This document shows positions 19,298 through 26,034 of a stretch of 64,000 bases of DNA, piece after piece. Position 1 is the first letter of the stretch, and each line of letters starts with the position of its first letter. The position numbers and the translations under genes are program-made. The notes beneath the pieces were generated by a model. It was not told the DNA's origin. It saw only the letters and a program-made list of their open reading frames with translations, and ran no database searches. The DNA comes from Synechococcus sp. WH 8101. Lineage in GTDB: Bacteria > Cyanobacteriota > Cyanobacteriia > PCC-6307 > Cyanobiaceae. The stretch covers positions 1,922,001 through 1,986,000 of the forward strand of contig NZ_CP035914.1 of assembly GCF_004209775.1 (NCBI RefSeq), read 5' to 3'.

Positions 19298-19722
19298 GCA
19301 ATGCGTGATTACACCGATTGCCGATGTGTTCCAGGCGACCAAGACTGTGGGCATCGAGATCGGAGGAACCGGATGACGGCAGACACTCCACCTGAGCAAC
19401 ACCAAGAAGCAAGCTGACTTTCTGGCCCCTGCTCCAACAGTTTTCACACCCAACGAAGGGCTCGTCACCTCATCAGGTCAACAACGCCTGAACGACCCTC
19501 CACACCGCACCGCCACAGGTGCCCTTCGGAGTTAAAAGCCCCTCACCTGGAACCATGGCCCCAGGCGCCACCAGTCAGACGCTTCCTGTTTCCTTTCGCT
19601 TCACACACTGTCCTTCGCAACGGAGTTTCTTTCTGATTCGCGTTCAGTTCAGTCGTTGACAGGAAACTGATGAACAAACGAGCGACCTAGGCCGTCTCTT
19701 CCATCCGGGAGGGGCGGCCTCC
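19298..19722 (+). repeat. 425-bp direct repeat, copy 1
   Basis: This block matches 21652-22076 base for base without indels; I count four mismatches (two near the 5' end, one near 19573 and one near 19687). It contains no long ORF on a convincing frame. Inside are a GGAGG followed by an ATGA stop/start overlap at 19373-19376 and, at its 3' end, two hairpins. The 3' boundary falls right after the terminator-like stem. It fills most of the gene-free stretch 19250-19787. Confidence 0.93.
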
Positions 19723-19727
19723 CTTTT
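19642..19727 (+). ncRNA. Candidate small RNA 3' region, copy 1
   Basis: Two consecutive hairpins read on the plus strand. The first pairs 19642-19646 plus 19649-19652 with 19667-19675 (2-nt bulge), with a 14-nt loop at 19653-19666 containing GACAGGAAA. The second is a 14-bp stem (19689-19702 with 19707-19720, using G-U pairs) with a 4-nt loop, followed by CCCTTTT. The layout, an exposed purine-rich loop followed by a terminator, fits a small RNA and loosely recalls Yfr2-type cyanobacterial RNAs, but no family match could be made and the 5' end is unknown. Confidence 0.35.
19689..19727 (+). terminator. Rho-independent-type hairpin at the end of repeat copy 1
   Basis: Perfectly paired 14-bp stem closed by AUCC (stem arms 19689-19702 and 19707-19720), followed by CCC and a run of four T at 19724-19727. 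The same stem occurs in copy 2 without a T run. Confidence 0.6.
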
Positions 19728-19787
19728 GACAAGGCGTCACAGTTCCTGCCATGAGGCAGGCCGAGATCCGGGCTCTGAAAATGCAGA

Positions 19788-20279
19788 TCAGCGGCTGGCA
19801 GCGTGCCCCGGACAAAAGCGGTTCGCCACTGCCAGAGCCGTGGGGTCGTTGGTCACGGGCTGCCAACCTTTCGGGACTGACCGGGGGATGCGCACATCAC
19901 CGAGTCGGTCAAAGGTGCGGTCCTGACAGTCGAGGCGATAGGTGAAAAAGGAGCGGGTCGACCCCGCGGGCGTCCCGCCCGTGAAGCTCGGAGCCACATA
20001 GCCATCACGCCAACACCGGTTGCGCTCGCAGCGCACCGTGCCGGGGTTGCCTTGATTCAGTCGAGCGGGGATGGCTGGCCACTTGATCACCGTGTGGCCG
20101 ACGAATTCCAGATATCGATCACGACGACCGCTGAGCACAATCGGTCGCACGGAGGCATCGTCGTAGCTGTAGGGGCTTGGCACCGGCACGGCAACCATCT
20201 CCGCCATCGCTGCACCCTCCAGGCCGATTAGCACCTGAAGCAGGGCCGCTGCAGCGGGTATCAACGGCAAACGAGGCAT
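19788..20279 (-). CDS. Secreted hypothetical protein
   Basis: 163 residues with a clear signal peptide: a hydrophobic stretch to about residue 24 ending GAAMA before EMVAVPV. The mature part has four cysteines (CERNRCW, LDC, FCPG) that could form two disulfides, suggesting a periplasmic or extracellular protein. No family recognised. It lies in the segment bracketed by the 425-bp repeats and reads toward copy 1, so it may share that terminator region. Confidence 0.7.
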   Translation of the reverse strand: MPRLPLIPAAAALLQVLIGLEGAAMAEMVAVPVPSPYSYDDASVRPIVLSGRRDRYLEFVGHTVIKWPAIPARLNQGNPGTVRCERNRCWRDGYVAPSFTGGTPAGSTRSFFTYRLDCQDRTFDRLGDVRIPRSVPKGWQPVTNDPTALAVANRFCPGHAASR

Positions 20280-20384
20280 CGGTCTTCGCTTGGGCCCTCA
20301 CTGTCGATGGCACAGAGCCCGAAGATCTCCCCCAAATGGGGGAGGGTTGTGACCAGCTGCAACTCAGGCTGCGGTATCAAGGCA

Positions 20385-20624
20385 ATGACGTTCGGCAGCA
20401 CGGCATCGATGGCAAGCGCAGGGGGACCGACGCCGAATCCGATCGGCCATGCGGTGGAGCAACTCTCGAACGCAGTGTTTCCCCAGGCATCGCTCGGACA
20501 ACTGCTGTTCACCCTGCTGTTACTCGGCCTCGTCGCGCTGTTGATCGGCGTCCCCATCGCCCACCAACGTCGCCACGTGCAGCAGTTTCAGAAGCGCGTT
20601 CAGGAGCGCGACAAACCGGACTAG
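20385..20624 (+). CDS. Small single-pass membrane protein
   Basis: About 79 residues from ATG 20385; an upstream ATG at 20307 would give 105 and one near 20410 would give about 70. The recognisable part is a membrane helix (SLGQLLFTLLLLGLVALLIG) followed by a basic, charged tail (HQRRHVQQFQKRVQERDKPD), so the C-terminus should be cytoplasmic. No family assignment. Divergent from the secreted protein at 19788-20279. Confidence 0.55.
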   Translation: MTFGSTASMASAGGPTPNPIGHAVEQLSNAVFPQASLGQLLFTLLLLGLVALLIGVPIAHQRRHVQQFQKRVQERDKPD

Positions 20625-20637
20625 AGCTCAAACGCCC

Positions 20638-20793
20638 TTACAGCTCAAACACCGTGCCCAGCAGGCTGGCCGGATGATCCACCCCATCCGTGCACAGCAA
20701 TTCCAACTGCAGCAGCAGGACGACATGAGCCGAGAAGCGAAGCGCCGAAACGATCGCGAGGCCGAGGCAGAGAGGGCAGTGCATCAATCCCAT
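20638..20793 (-). CDS. Possible small hydrophobic protein
   Basis: 51 residues from the ATG at 20791-20793: a hydrophobic N-terminal two thirds (ALRFSAHVVLLLQLELL) ending LLGTVFEL. Codon third positions are GC-rich on this strand, which favours coding, but a basic ORF on the opposite strand overlaps and no family is recognised. Confidence 0.3.
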   Translation of the reverse strand: MGLMHCPLCLGLAIVSALRFSAHVVLLLQLELLCTDGVDHPASLLGTVFEL

Positions 20794-20891
20794 GGATGCA
20801 GCTTCGAGCGGTTCTCCCTCCGCTGACGAGAACCGTGCGATTTCTTGACCTTGCGGTGAAGCAAGGAGGCCACAGGGTCTCCGCACTGCGG

Positions 20892-21128
20892 TCAGTAGTA
20901 ACGCCCTGGATACTCCCCGGGATGGTCCACCCGCGTCACCCGCACGCCGGCCACGGATCGCCCTGAAAGGCGCAGAAGGTCGCTCCCCGAAACGGCATAA
21001 CCCAACTCCTGGGCGAGCATGGCCACCTGATCCGCAGTGATCGCCTCCTGCACCTGCCGCCGCAACTGCGGATCGCGCGCCAGCCGCTGAAGAAACTGCT
21101 CGAGCGGATTCAGAGGCCTGCCATGCAA
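20892..21128 (-). CDS. Nif11-domain small protein
   Basis: 78 residues from a TTG at 21126-21128 with AGGGT upstream. Residues 6-55 read as a Nif11 domain: a helix-rich FLQRLARDPQLRRQVQEA, then ITADQVAMLAQELGYAVSGSDLL. Nif11 domains serve as leaders of some cyanobacterial RiPP precursors and also occur in stand-alone small proteins. The 23-residue tail here has no double-Gly site and no Cys/Ser/Thr-rich core, so a RiPP precursor role is not supported. No modification enzyme is nearby. Confidence 0.65.
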   Translation of the reverse strand: MHGRPLNPLEQFLQRLARDPQLRRQVQEAITADQVAMLAQELGYAVSGSDLLRLSGRSVAGVRVTRVDHPGEYPGRYY

Positions 21129-21293
21129 TCGAGGCAGACCCTACAGGCAGCGATCAGCCTTAATCCTTTCTCCCTTGCGCAGCAGCCGCTGCGCCAGCGT
21201 CTATTGCCCCAGGGAGACCATCTCAGCCGCACCTGTTCGTTCTGGGCCCCCACCTGGCAGCAACAGGCGGGTTGGGCACCGGAGGTGGCCTGA
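21123..21293 (+). CDS. Possible 56-residue protein, unknown
   Basis: ATG at 21123 to TGA at 21291-21293, divergent from and overlapping by 6 bp the TTG start of the Nif11 gene, and ending 4 bp from the converging membrane-protein gene. The sequence is Gln- and Trp-containing (SFWAPTWQQQAGWAPEVA at the end) and fits neatly between neighbours. No family is recognised and a competing minus-strand frame exists. Confidence 0.3.
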   Translation: MQSRQTLQAAISLNPFSLAQQPLRQRLLPQGDHLSRTCSFWAPTWQQQAGWAPEVA

Positions 21294-21297
21294 GGAG

Positions 21298-21579
21298 TCA
21301 GCGCTCTCGCCAGCGATTCCAGGCCTTTCGATGCCATGGGGTGACGTCCTGCAGGGGAGGCGGAGGCCCTTGCTGGACCCGTTCCATCCGCTCCAACTCC
21401 GCACGCAGCTCACGCAACACGGGGATCAAAAGTAGCGCTGCAACGAGTCCCACCACCAGCAGCAGCGGCAGCAAAGTGACCAGCCAGATCGCAGCCACGG
21501 TCGCAGCCACAATCCCGGCGAGCATGGCACTCAGTCGCCGCAGCCATCGCGGCCGGCTTCGCCCAGGAAGTTGCTTCAT
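21298..21579 (-). CDS. Small membrane protein with basic N-terminus
   Basis: 93 residues from ATG 21577-21579 (a start 24 bp upstream is possible). A basic N-terminus (MKQLPGRSRPRWLRRL) precedes about 40 hydrophobic residues that could form one long or two short membrane helices. A charged coiled-coil-like RELRAELERMERVQQ and a Pro-rich soluble tail follow. No family recognised. It is the last gene before repeat copy 2, oriented away from it. Confidence 0.6.
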   Translation of the reverse strand: MKQLPGRSRPRWLRRLSAMLAGIVAATVAAIWLVTLLPLLLVVGLVAALLLIPVLRELRAELERMERVQQGPPPPLQDVTPWHRKAWNRWRER

Positions 21580-21651
21580 GACAGCACCGCTCTCGAGCTG
21601 CACTCTGCCGCGGGCACGCCAGATTCAACCTGGACCAGCGTCAGTCGTGAG

Positions 21652-22076
21652 GCAATGCGTGATTGCACTGATTGCCGATGTGTTCCAGGCGACCAAGACT
21701 GTGGGCATCGAGATCGGAGGAACCGGATGACGGCAGACACTCCACCTGAGCAACACCAAGAAGCAAGCTGACTTTCTGGCCCCTGCTCCAACAGTTTTCA
21801 CACCCAACGAAGGGCTCGTCACCTCATCAGGTCAACAACGCCTGAACGACCCTCCACACCGCACCGCCACAGGTGCCCTTCGGAGTTAAAAGCCCCTCAC
21901 CTGGAACCATGGCCCCAGGCGCCACCAGCCAGACGCTTCCTGTTTCCTTTCGCTTCACACACTGTCCTTCGCAACGGAGTTTCTTTCTGATTCGCGTTCA
22001 GTTCAGTCGTTGACAGGAAACTGATGAACAAACGAGCGACTTAGGCCGTCTCTTCCATCCGGGAGGGGCGGCCTCC
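21652..22076 (+). repeat. 425-bp direct repeat, copy 2
   Basis: Same length and orientation as copy 1, 2354 bp downstream. It is bordered by the hexamer TCGTGA at 21645-21650 and again at 22078-22083, each one base outside the repeat, resembling a target-site duplication. Copy 1 shows no such flanking repeat. The block fills most of the gene-free stretch 21580-22138. Confidence 0.93.
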
Positions 22077-22081
22077 TTCGT
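21996..22081 (+). ncRNA. Candidate small RNA 3' region, copy 2
   Basis: Same two hairpins as copy 1: the loop with GACAGGAAA at 22007-22020 and the 14-bp stem 22043-22056 with 22061-22074. The single C-to-T difference near 22041 falls just before the second stem and leaves both helices intact. The stem is followed by CCTTCG, not a T run, so termination may be weaker here and read-through toward the GH57 gene is possible. Confidence 0.3.
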
Positions 22082-22138
22082 GAATGGTCATCGCAGCCAG
22101 CCTGGACCATGCTTTGAACAAACGGAGCAGCTGCCACC

Positions 22139-23584
22139 TTGATCACCACCACTGCTCCACCGCCGATCGCCGGCCGCGAAGACGAGCTCCGGGCCCTGAT
22201 GGAACAGTCCGCGCTCAGACCACTCATCTCCTCAGAGCGACCGCTGGCGTCGAGCCGCTCCGCCTTTGCCTGTGCGCTGCACATGCATCAGCCCACGATC
22301 CCAGCCGGGCCCGATGGAGCGCTGATCTCCCACCTGCAATACATGCTCGACCACCCCGGCGAGGGGGATAACCACAACGCCGAGCCATTTGCCCATTGCT
22401 ACCGGCGAATGGCCGAGCTGATTCCCGAGCTGATCGGTGAGGGCTGCGAGCCGCGGATCATGCTCGATTACTCCGGCAACCTGCTCTGGGGTGCCACCCA
22501 GATGAGGCGTGAGGACATCACTGGCGCGCTCCGATTCCTGGCCTGCGACCAGCAGATGCAGCGCCATGTGGAGTTCCTCGGCACCTTCTGGAGCCATGCA
22601 GTGGCCCCCTCCACGCCGATCCCGGATCTGAAGCTGCAGATGAGCGCCTGGCAGCATCAGTTTGCGGCGATGTTCGGTGATGAGGCGCTGCAGAGGGTGC
22701 GCGGCTTTTCGCCACCGGAAATGCATCTGCCCAACCATCCCGACACCCTGTTCAGCTTCATCACCGCTCTCCGGGAGAGCGGTTATCAGTGGCTGCTGGT
22801 TCAGGAGCACAGCGTGGAAACCCTCAGCGGTTCCCCCCTGAGCAGGGAGCAGTGCCTGCTGCCCAATCGCCTGGTGGCCCGCAATGCTTGCGGTGAGGAG
22901 ATTGCGATCACAGCGCTGATCAAGACCCAGGGCTCCGACACCAAGCTCGTGGGTCAGATGCAACCCTGCTATGAGGCACTGGGGCTTGATCGCCTCCCCC
23001 TCGGCACCACAACGGTGCCCGCCCTGGTGACACAGATTGCCGATGGTGAAAACGGGGGCGTGATGATGAACGAATTTCCCGAAGCCTTCCGGCAGGCCCA
23101 TCGCCGTCTCCGTGAGAACGGAAACGGTTGTATCGCCATCAACGGCACGGAGTATCTGGCGCAGCTGGATGCCGCCGGAATCGACACCAGTGCATTCCAA
23201 ACCATTCAGGCGATGGGTCAGAGCCGGCTCTGGGAGGTGGTGGGATCGGCCCCGACGCCGGCAGCTGTGCAGGCTGCGATCGAGCGACTGCAGCAGGCCG
23301 ATCCCTCCTTTGCGATGGAGGGATCCTCATGGACCAACGATCTCAGCTGGGTGCAGGGTTACGACAACGTGCTGGAGCCGATGCAGGAACTCAGCGCCCG
23401 TTTTCACGCCCGCTTCGGTCCACTGCGCGATCAGGATCCAACGATCACCTCAACAGCCCCTTACCAGGAGGCCCTCCTGCATCTACTGCTGCTGGAAACC
23501 AGCTGCTTCCGTTACTGGGGGCAGGGCACCTGGACCGACTACGCCAAGGAGATTCACCGGCGCGGCATGGCGCTGCTTGGCTGA
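22139..23584 (+). CDS. Glycoside hydrolase family 57 protein
   Basis: 481 residues. The frame is closed by a TGA at 22115-22117, so a TTG at 22139 is the only early start; GGAG lies upstream. The GH57 hallmark HMHQP is at 48-52, and the MPNHPD-like, MNEFPE and WEVVGS segments fit a GH57 catalytic barrel. GH57 enzymes act on alpha-glucans (amylase, branching, pullulanase types); specificity cannot be told. It may work in glycogen turnover, which would supply fermentation. A DM13 lipoprotein gene follows about 50 bp later. Confidence 0.82.
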   Translation: MITTTAPPPIAGREDELRALMEQSALRPLISSERPLASSRSAFACALHMHQPTIPAGPDGALISHLQYMLDHPGEGDNHNAEPFAHCYRRMAELIPELIGEGCEPRIMLDYSGNLLWGATQMRREDITGALRFLACDQQMQRHVEFLGTFWSHAVAPSTPIPDLKLQMSAWQHQFAAMFGDEALQRVRGFSPPEMHLPNHPDTLFSFITALRESGYQWLLVQEHSVETLSGSPLSREQCLLPNRLVARNACGEEIAITALIKTQGSDTKLVGQMQPCYEALGLDRLPLGTTTVPALVTQIADGENGGVMMNEFPEAFRQAHRRLRENGNGCIAINGTEYLAQLDAAGIDTSAFQTIQAMGQSRLWEVVGSAPTPAAVQAAIERLQQADPSFAMEGSSWTNDLSWVQGYDNVLEPMQELSARFHARFGPLRDQDPTITSTAPYQEALLHLLLLETSCFRYWGQGTWTDYAKEIHRRGMALLG

Positions 23585-23637
23585 TCCCGGCGGTTCCGGC
23601 AGATCCAATCAAAATGGATGGTGTGTGGGTCACCCCG

Positions 23638-24063
23638 ATGCTTCAGCGCACCTCGCTTGCGGCGGCCGCCCTTGGCCTGAGCCTGATTCCGCTCCAGGCC
23701 TGCGCCCAGCCCATCCAACGCAGCGGCCGGTTCCTGGCGGCAGAACACCCTGCCGCCGGGGAGGTGCGCCTGGAGCAGCGAAACGGCAACGCCACGCTGG
23801 TGTTCAGCCAAGACTTCCGAACCACTGATCAGGCACCGGACCTGTTCGTGGTGGTGAGCCCCATGGCCATGCCGCTGGAGAACAGCCCAGCACCGGCCTA
23901 CCCGCTGACGCCAGGAACATTCCGCGTGGTGGCGCCACTGAAGGCAACCAGCGGCAGCCAGCGTTACGGGCTGCCTGCTGATCTCAAGACCAGCGAGCAA
24001 CGGTCAGTCTTGATCTGGTGTCGCCAGTACAACGCCACCATGAGCTGGGCTCAGCTGGAGTGA
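23638..24063 (+). CDS. DM13-domain lipoprotein/secreted protein
   Basis: 141 residues from ATG 23638 (ATG 23614 would add 8). The N-terminus is a signal peptide ending LQAC, a plausible lipobox. The mature part matches the DM13 fold: GRFLAAEHPAAGEVRLEQR, LVFSQDFRT, APDLFVVVSP and a terminal VLIWCRQYNATMSWAQLE. The conserved cysteine in IWCRQY is typical of DM13. These domains are proposed to be redox or cytochrome-like surface proteins; the function here is unknown. Confidence 0.8.
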   Translation: MLQRTSLAAAALGLSLIPLQACAQPIQRSGRFLAAEHPAAGEVRLEQRNGNATLVFSQDFRTTDQAPDLFVVVSPMAMPLENSPAPAYPLTPGTFRVVAPLKATSGSQRYGLPADLKTSEQRSVLIWCRQYNATMSWAQLE

Positions 24064-24081
24064 GGCTTGCCGATGCAGCGC

Positions 24082-24384
24082 TCAGCCGGCTGAGCTGGAG
24101 CGTCGCCGCACAACACGTCGCCCATCCGGGGTCTGTTCCACCTTGGGTGAGGATTCAGCCGTCGAGGTGACGTCGTCCCCCTTCGGTTCGTCTTCGGGAG
24201 GTTCCATTTCAGCCACGAGGCCCACGATCACCGCCGCCTGCACCTGATCAGCCAGATCGCCGATCACCATCAGGGCTTTGAGTGTGAGCTCCAGGCGGGA
24301 ATCGCGGGGAAGGCCCGGACGCAGCTTCTTCACGCTGGACCAGAGCTCCTGGGCCACTTCCTTCAACAGCGCCTTATCGGACAT
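24082..24384 (-). CDS. Conserved cyanobacterial hypothetical protein
   Basis: 100 residues. An alpha-helical N-terminal half (MSDKALLKEVAQELW, LELTLKALMVIGDLADQVQAAV) is followed by an acidic, Ser/Thr-rich linker and a basic RRVVRRRSSSAG tail. No catalytic motif. A perfect 10-bp-arm palindrome begins 4 bp upstream of its start codon and could control it. Confidence 0.6.
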   Translation of the reverse strand: MSDKALLKEVAQELWSSVKKLRPGLPRDSRLELTLKALMVIGDLADQVQAAVIVGLVAEMEPPEDEPKGDDVTSTAESSPKVEQTPDGRRVVRRRSSSAG

Positions 24385-24387
24385 CCT

Positions 24388-24409
24388 TTGATGCGATCAA
24401 TCGCATCAA
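24388..24409. promoter_or_regulatory. 22-bp perfect palindrome, possible operator
   Basis: Arms TTGATGCGAT and ATCGCATCAA are exact reverse complements around a 2-base centre. It sits 4 bp before the start of the minus-strand gene and 45 bp before the DCC gene, so a dimeric repressor bound here could affect both. Identity of any regulator is unknown. Confidence 0.4.
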
Positions 24410-24453
24410 CCTACCGCTCAGCGACTCCCTGCTCATGCCGTCAGAATCGCTGG

Positions 24454-24831
24454 ATGTCCCTGACCCTCGTCTACGACGGCGGCTGCCCGTTCTGCCGCCA
24501 TTTCGCCCTGCGGAGTGAACTTCTGGGGGGAATCCCAGACCTGCAGATCCGCGATGGTCGCGCCGACCACGGGCTGCGCCGAGATCTGCGCCAACGGGGT
24601 TTCGACCTCAACAACGGGGCCGTTCTGCTCGACGGCGAGCAGGTCTGGCACGGCAGTGAAGCGATTGCCGTGCTTTGCCGTCAGCTCACGCCCACCGATC
24701 CGATGCTGCAGCTGCTCCACGGCCTCTTTCGCAATCGAAGACGCGCCAATCTCCTCTACCCAGGCCTTCTGGCCGCCCGCCAGCTGGCCCTCGGCCTTCG
24801 CGGCCTGCCCCTCGATCCGGACTCCCCTTGA
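24454..24831 (+). CDS. DCC-family thiol-disulfide oxidoreductase (DUF393)
   Basis: 125 residues from ATG 24454, chosen because it puts the family opening LTLVYDGGCPFC at the N-terminus. Cys11 and Cys14 form the CxxC of a thioredoxin-like fold; RDGRADHGLRRDL and GSEAIAVL are further family landmarks. The substrate is unknown. The stop is one base before the end of the converging membrane-protein gene. Confidence 0.85.
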   Translation: MSLTLVYDGGCPFCRHFALRSELLGGIPDLQIRDGRADHGLRRDLRQRGFDLNNGAVLLDGEQVWHGSEAIAVLCRQLTPTDPMLQLLHGLFRNRRRANLLYPGLLAARQLALGLRGLPLDPDSP

Positions 24832-24832
24832 A

Positions 24833-25342
24833 TCAATTCAGCCGACTGTCGCGAAGTGGTGACTCGGCGGTTTGCTGCTCCGAAGCCATGGGCCAGAGAC
24901 TGAGAACCAGCAGAACCAGAGCCGCCACAGCCATGGGCAGATTTGCGATTGCGCCGGGGGCCGCCGCCGTGGTGGGAATCGTTTTAAGAGCGGGGATTAC
25001 CAGACCGCGCATCGAATATTCAAACGCGGTGAGCAGATAAAACAGGGGGATCAGGGCGCGGTAACGCACCAGAACTAACAGCTCCAGCAAGGCCAGGATC
25101 AACTGGGATAACCCCCAGAGCGCAAAGATCCCCACGATCGTTTCCGCTGCAGCGGGCGAATAGGCATCAAGAGGAATGTGGGCAATCGTCTGGGCCCCAC
25201 CATCTGGCGCGAAGAGGTGGTGCTGGCTGCGCCAGAGCGTGACCAGCGTCAGCGGCGCAAACATCCAAAGAGCAATGGGATGGCCGGGAAACGCCGCAGT
25301 GATTGTGACCGGGAGAAGACGACTCAGCCATCCGAATGTCAT
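24833..25342 (-). CDS. Multi-pass membrane protein, unknown
   Basis: 169 residues with about four hydrophobic segments (ITAAFPGHPIALWMFAPLTL, TIVGIFALWGLSQLILALLE, ALIPLFYLLTAFEYSMRGL, NLPMAVAALVLLVLSLWPMA). No catalytic motif and no family recognised. It converges with the DCC gene and lies 61 bp from a divergent microprotein gene. Confidence 0.65.
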   Translation of the reverse strand: MTFGWLSRLLPVTITAAFPGHPIALWMFAPLTLVTLWRSQHHLFAPDGGAQTIAHIPLDAYSPAAAETIVGIFALWGLSQLILALLELLVLVRYRALIPLFYLLTAFEYSMRGLVIPALKTIPTTAAAPGAIANLPMAVAALVLLVLSLWPMASEQQTAESPLRDSRLN

Positions 25343-25403
25343 TGCTGCACTGCTCAGCGATCCCGATCATCATCAAGGCTGAACACCTCGGGCGCACCTG
25401 TCA

Positions 25404-25499
25404 ATGAACGGCAAATGGCTGGTTCTCACCATTCTGCTGGCCCTGGCTGGCGTCGCCGCCTACGAATACGTGCTCCTGCAGGGGCTTGCACCTGCCTGA
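25404..25499 (+). CDS. 31-residue single-pass membrane microprotein
   Basis: ATG 25404 to TGA 25497-25499. The product is one membrane helix (WLVLTILLALAGVAAYEYVL) with short polar ends. Codon use is GC-rich and the stop lies 9 bp before the ATG of the next secreted-protein gene, suggesting co-transcription. No name can be assigned. Confidence 0.5.
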   Translation: MNGKWLVLTILLALAGVAAYEYVLLQGLAPA

Positions 25500-25508
25500 T
25501 TGGCTCCC

Positions 25509-26027
25509 ATGGTTTCGCGTCTGTTCTTCGCCCTTCTGCTGGTCGCAGCATTGCTTCTGGCCCCTTCAACGGCCTGGGCCGCCGACCTCAAACTCAGCGC
25601 CGTGGAGCTGGCCCCCTGCGACGCCGCCGATCCCGGTGCCCAGCCGGGAGCGACAAGCGCCGGCAACCGCGGCAGCATCAGCAGCCCGGAGGGAGCGAGC
25701 TGCTACGTGCTCACGGGCACCGTTGAAAACCCCGGCCGCCGTCCCGTGGTCGACACCGACGTCTACGCGCGCATCCTCGACAGCAGCGGCGAACCGGTGT
25801 TGCAGAACCGCACACGGGTGGGGTCCATCGGCGATGTGGAACCTGGCTCCCATCCCTTCGCCTTGCGTCTGGCCGTGCCCACCGGCACCCCAGGCCCCTT
25901 TGTAGTGAAGAACGCCCGGGCGCGCGGCTTCAGCGCCCCGGTGCGCAGCCGTGCCGGCGACGACGAAGAGCTGCTGCCCCTGGAACAGGGCGTGATCAGC
26001 AGTCAACCCGACCCCGGCCCCCGCTGA
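25509..26027 (+). CDS. Secreted hypothetical protein
   Basis: 172 residues from ATG 25509, which places a strong signal peptide (SRLFFALLLVAALLLAPSTAWA) at the N-terminus. The mature part has a beta-rich, FxLYD-like core (YVLTGTVENPGRRPVVDTDVYARILDSSG) with two cysteines and an acidic tail. A periplasmic ligand-binding role is possible but unproven. It ends 7 bp before the phosphatase-cupin fusion, so the two are probably co-transcribed. Confidence 0.7.
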   Translation: MVSRLFFALLLVAALLLAPSTAWAADLKLSAVELAPCDAADPGAQPGATSAGNRGSISSPEGASCYVLTGTVENPGRRPVVDTDVYARILDSSGEPVLQNRTRVGSIGDVEPGSHPFALRLAVPTGTPGPFVVKNARARGFSAPVRSRAGDDEELLPLEQGVISSQPDPGPR

Positions 26028-26034
26028 CGTCTCC

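Noticed and set aside
19301-19417. 38-residue Cys/Arg-rich plus-strand ORF in the repeat (also in copy 2)
   Set aside because: One of several overlapping short frames in the repeat; Tyr-to-Cys change between copies and no start signal. Kept only as part of the repeat discussion.
19271-19468. 65-residue minus-strand ORF repeated at 21625-21822
   Set aside because: It exists twice only because it lies in the 425-bp repeat; it has no ribosome-binding site, domain or coding-like composition.
20892-21128. Prochlorosin-type lanthipeptide precursor
   Set aside because: Nif11-like leader only; no Gly-Gly cleavage site, no Cys/Ser/Thr core and no LanM gene in the window.
19298-22076. Insertion sequence explanation for the 425-bp repeats
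   Set aside because: No transposase ORF or terminal inverted repeats were visible; at most it is a non-autonomous unit, so not called a mobile element.
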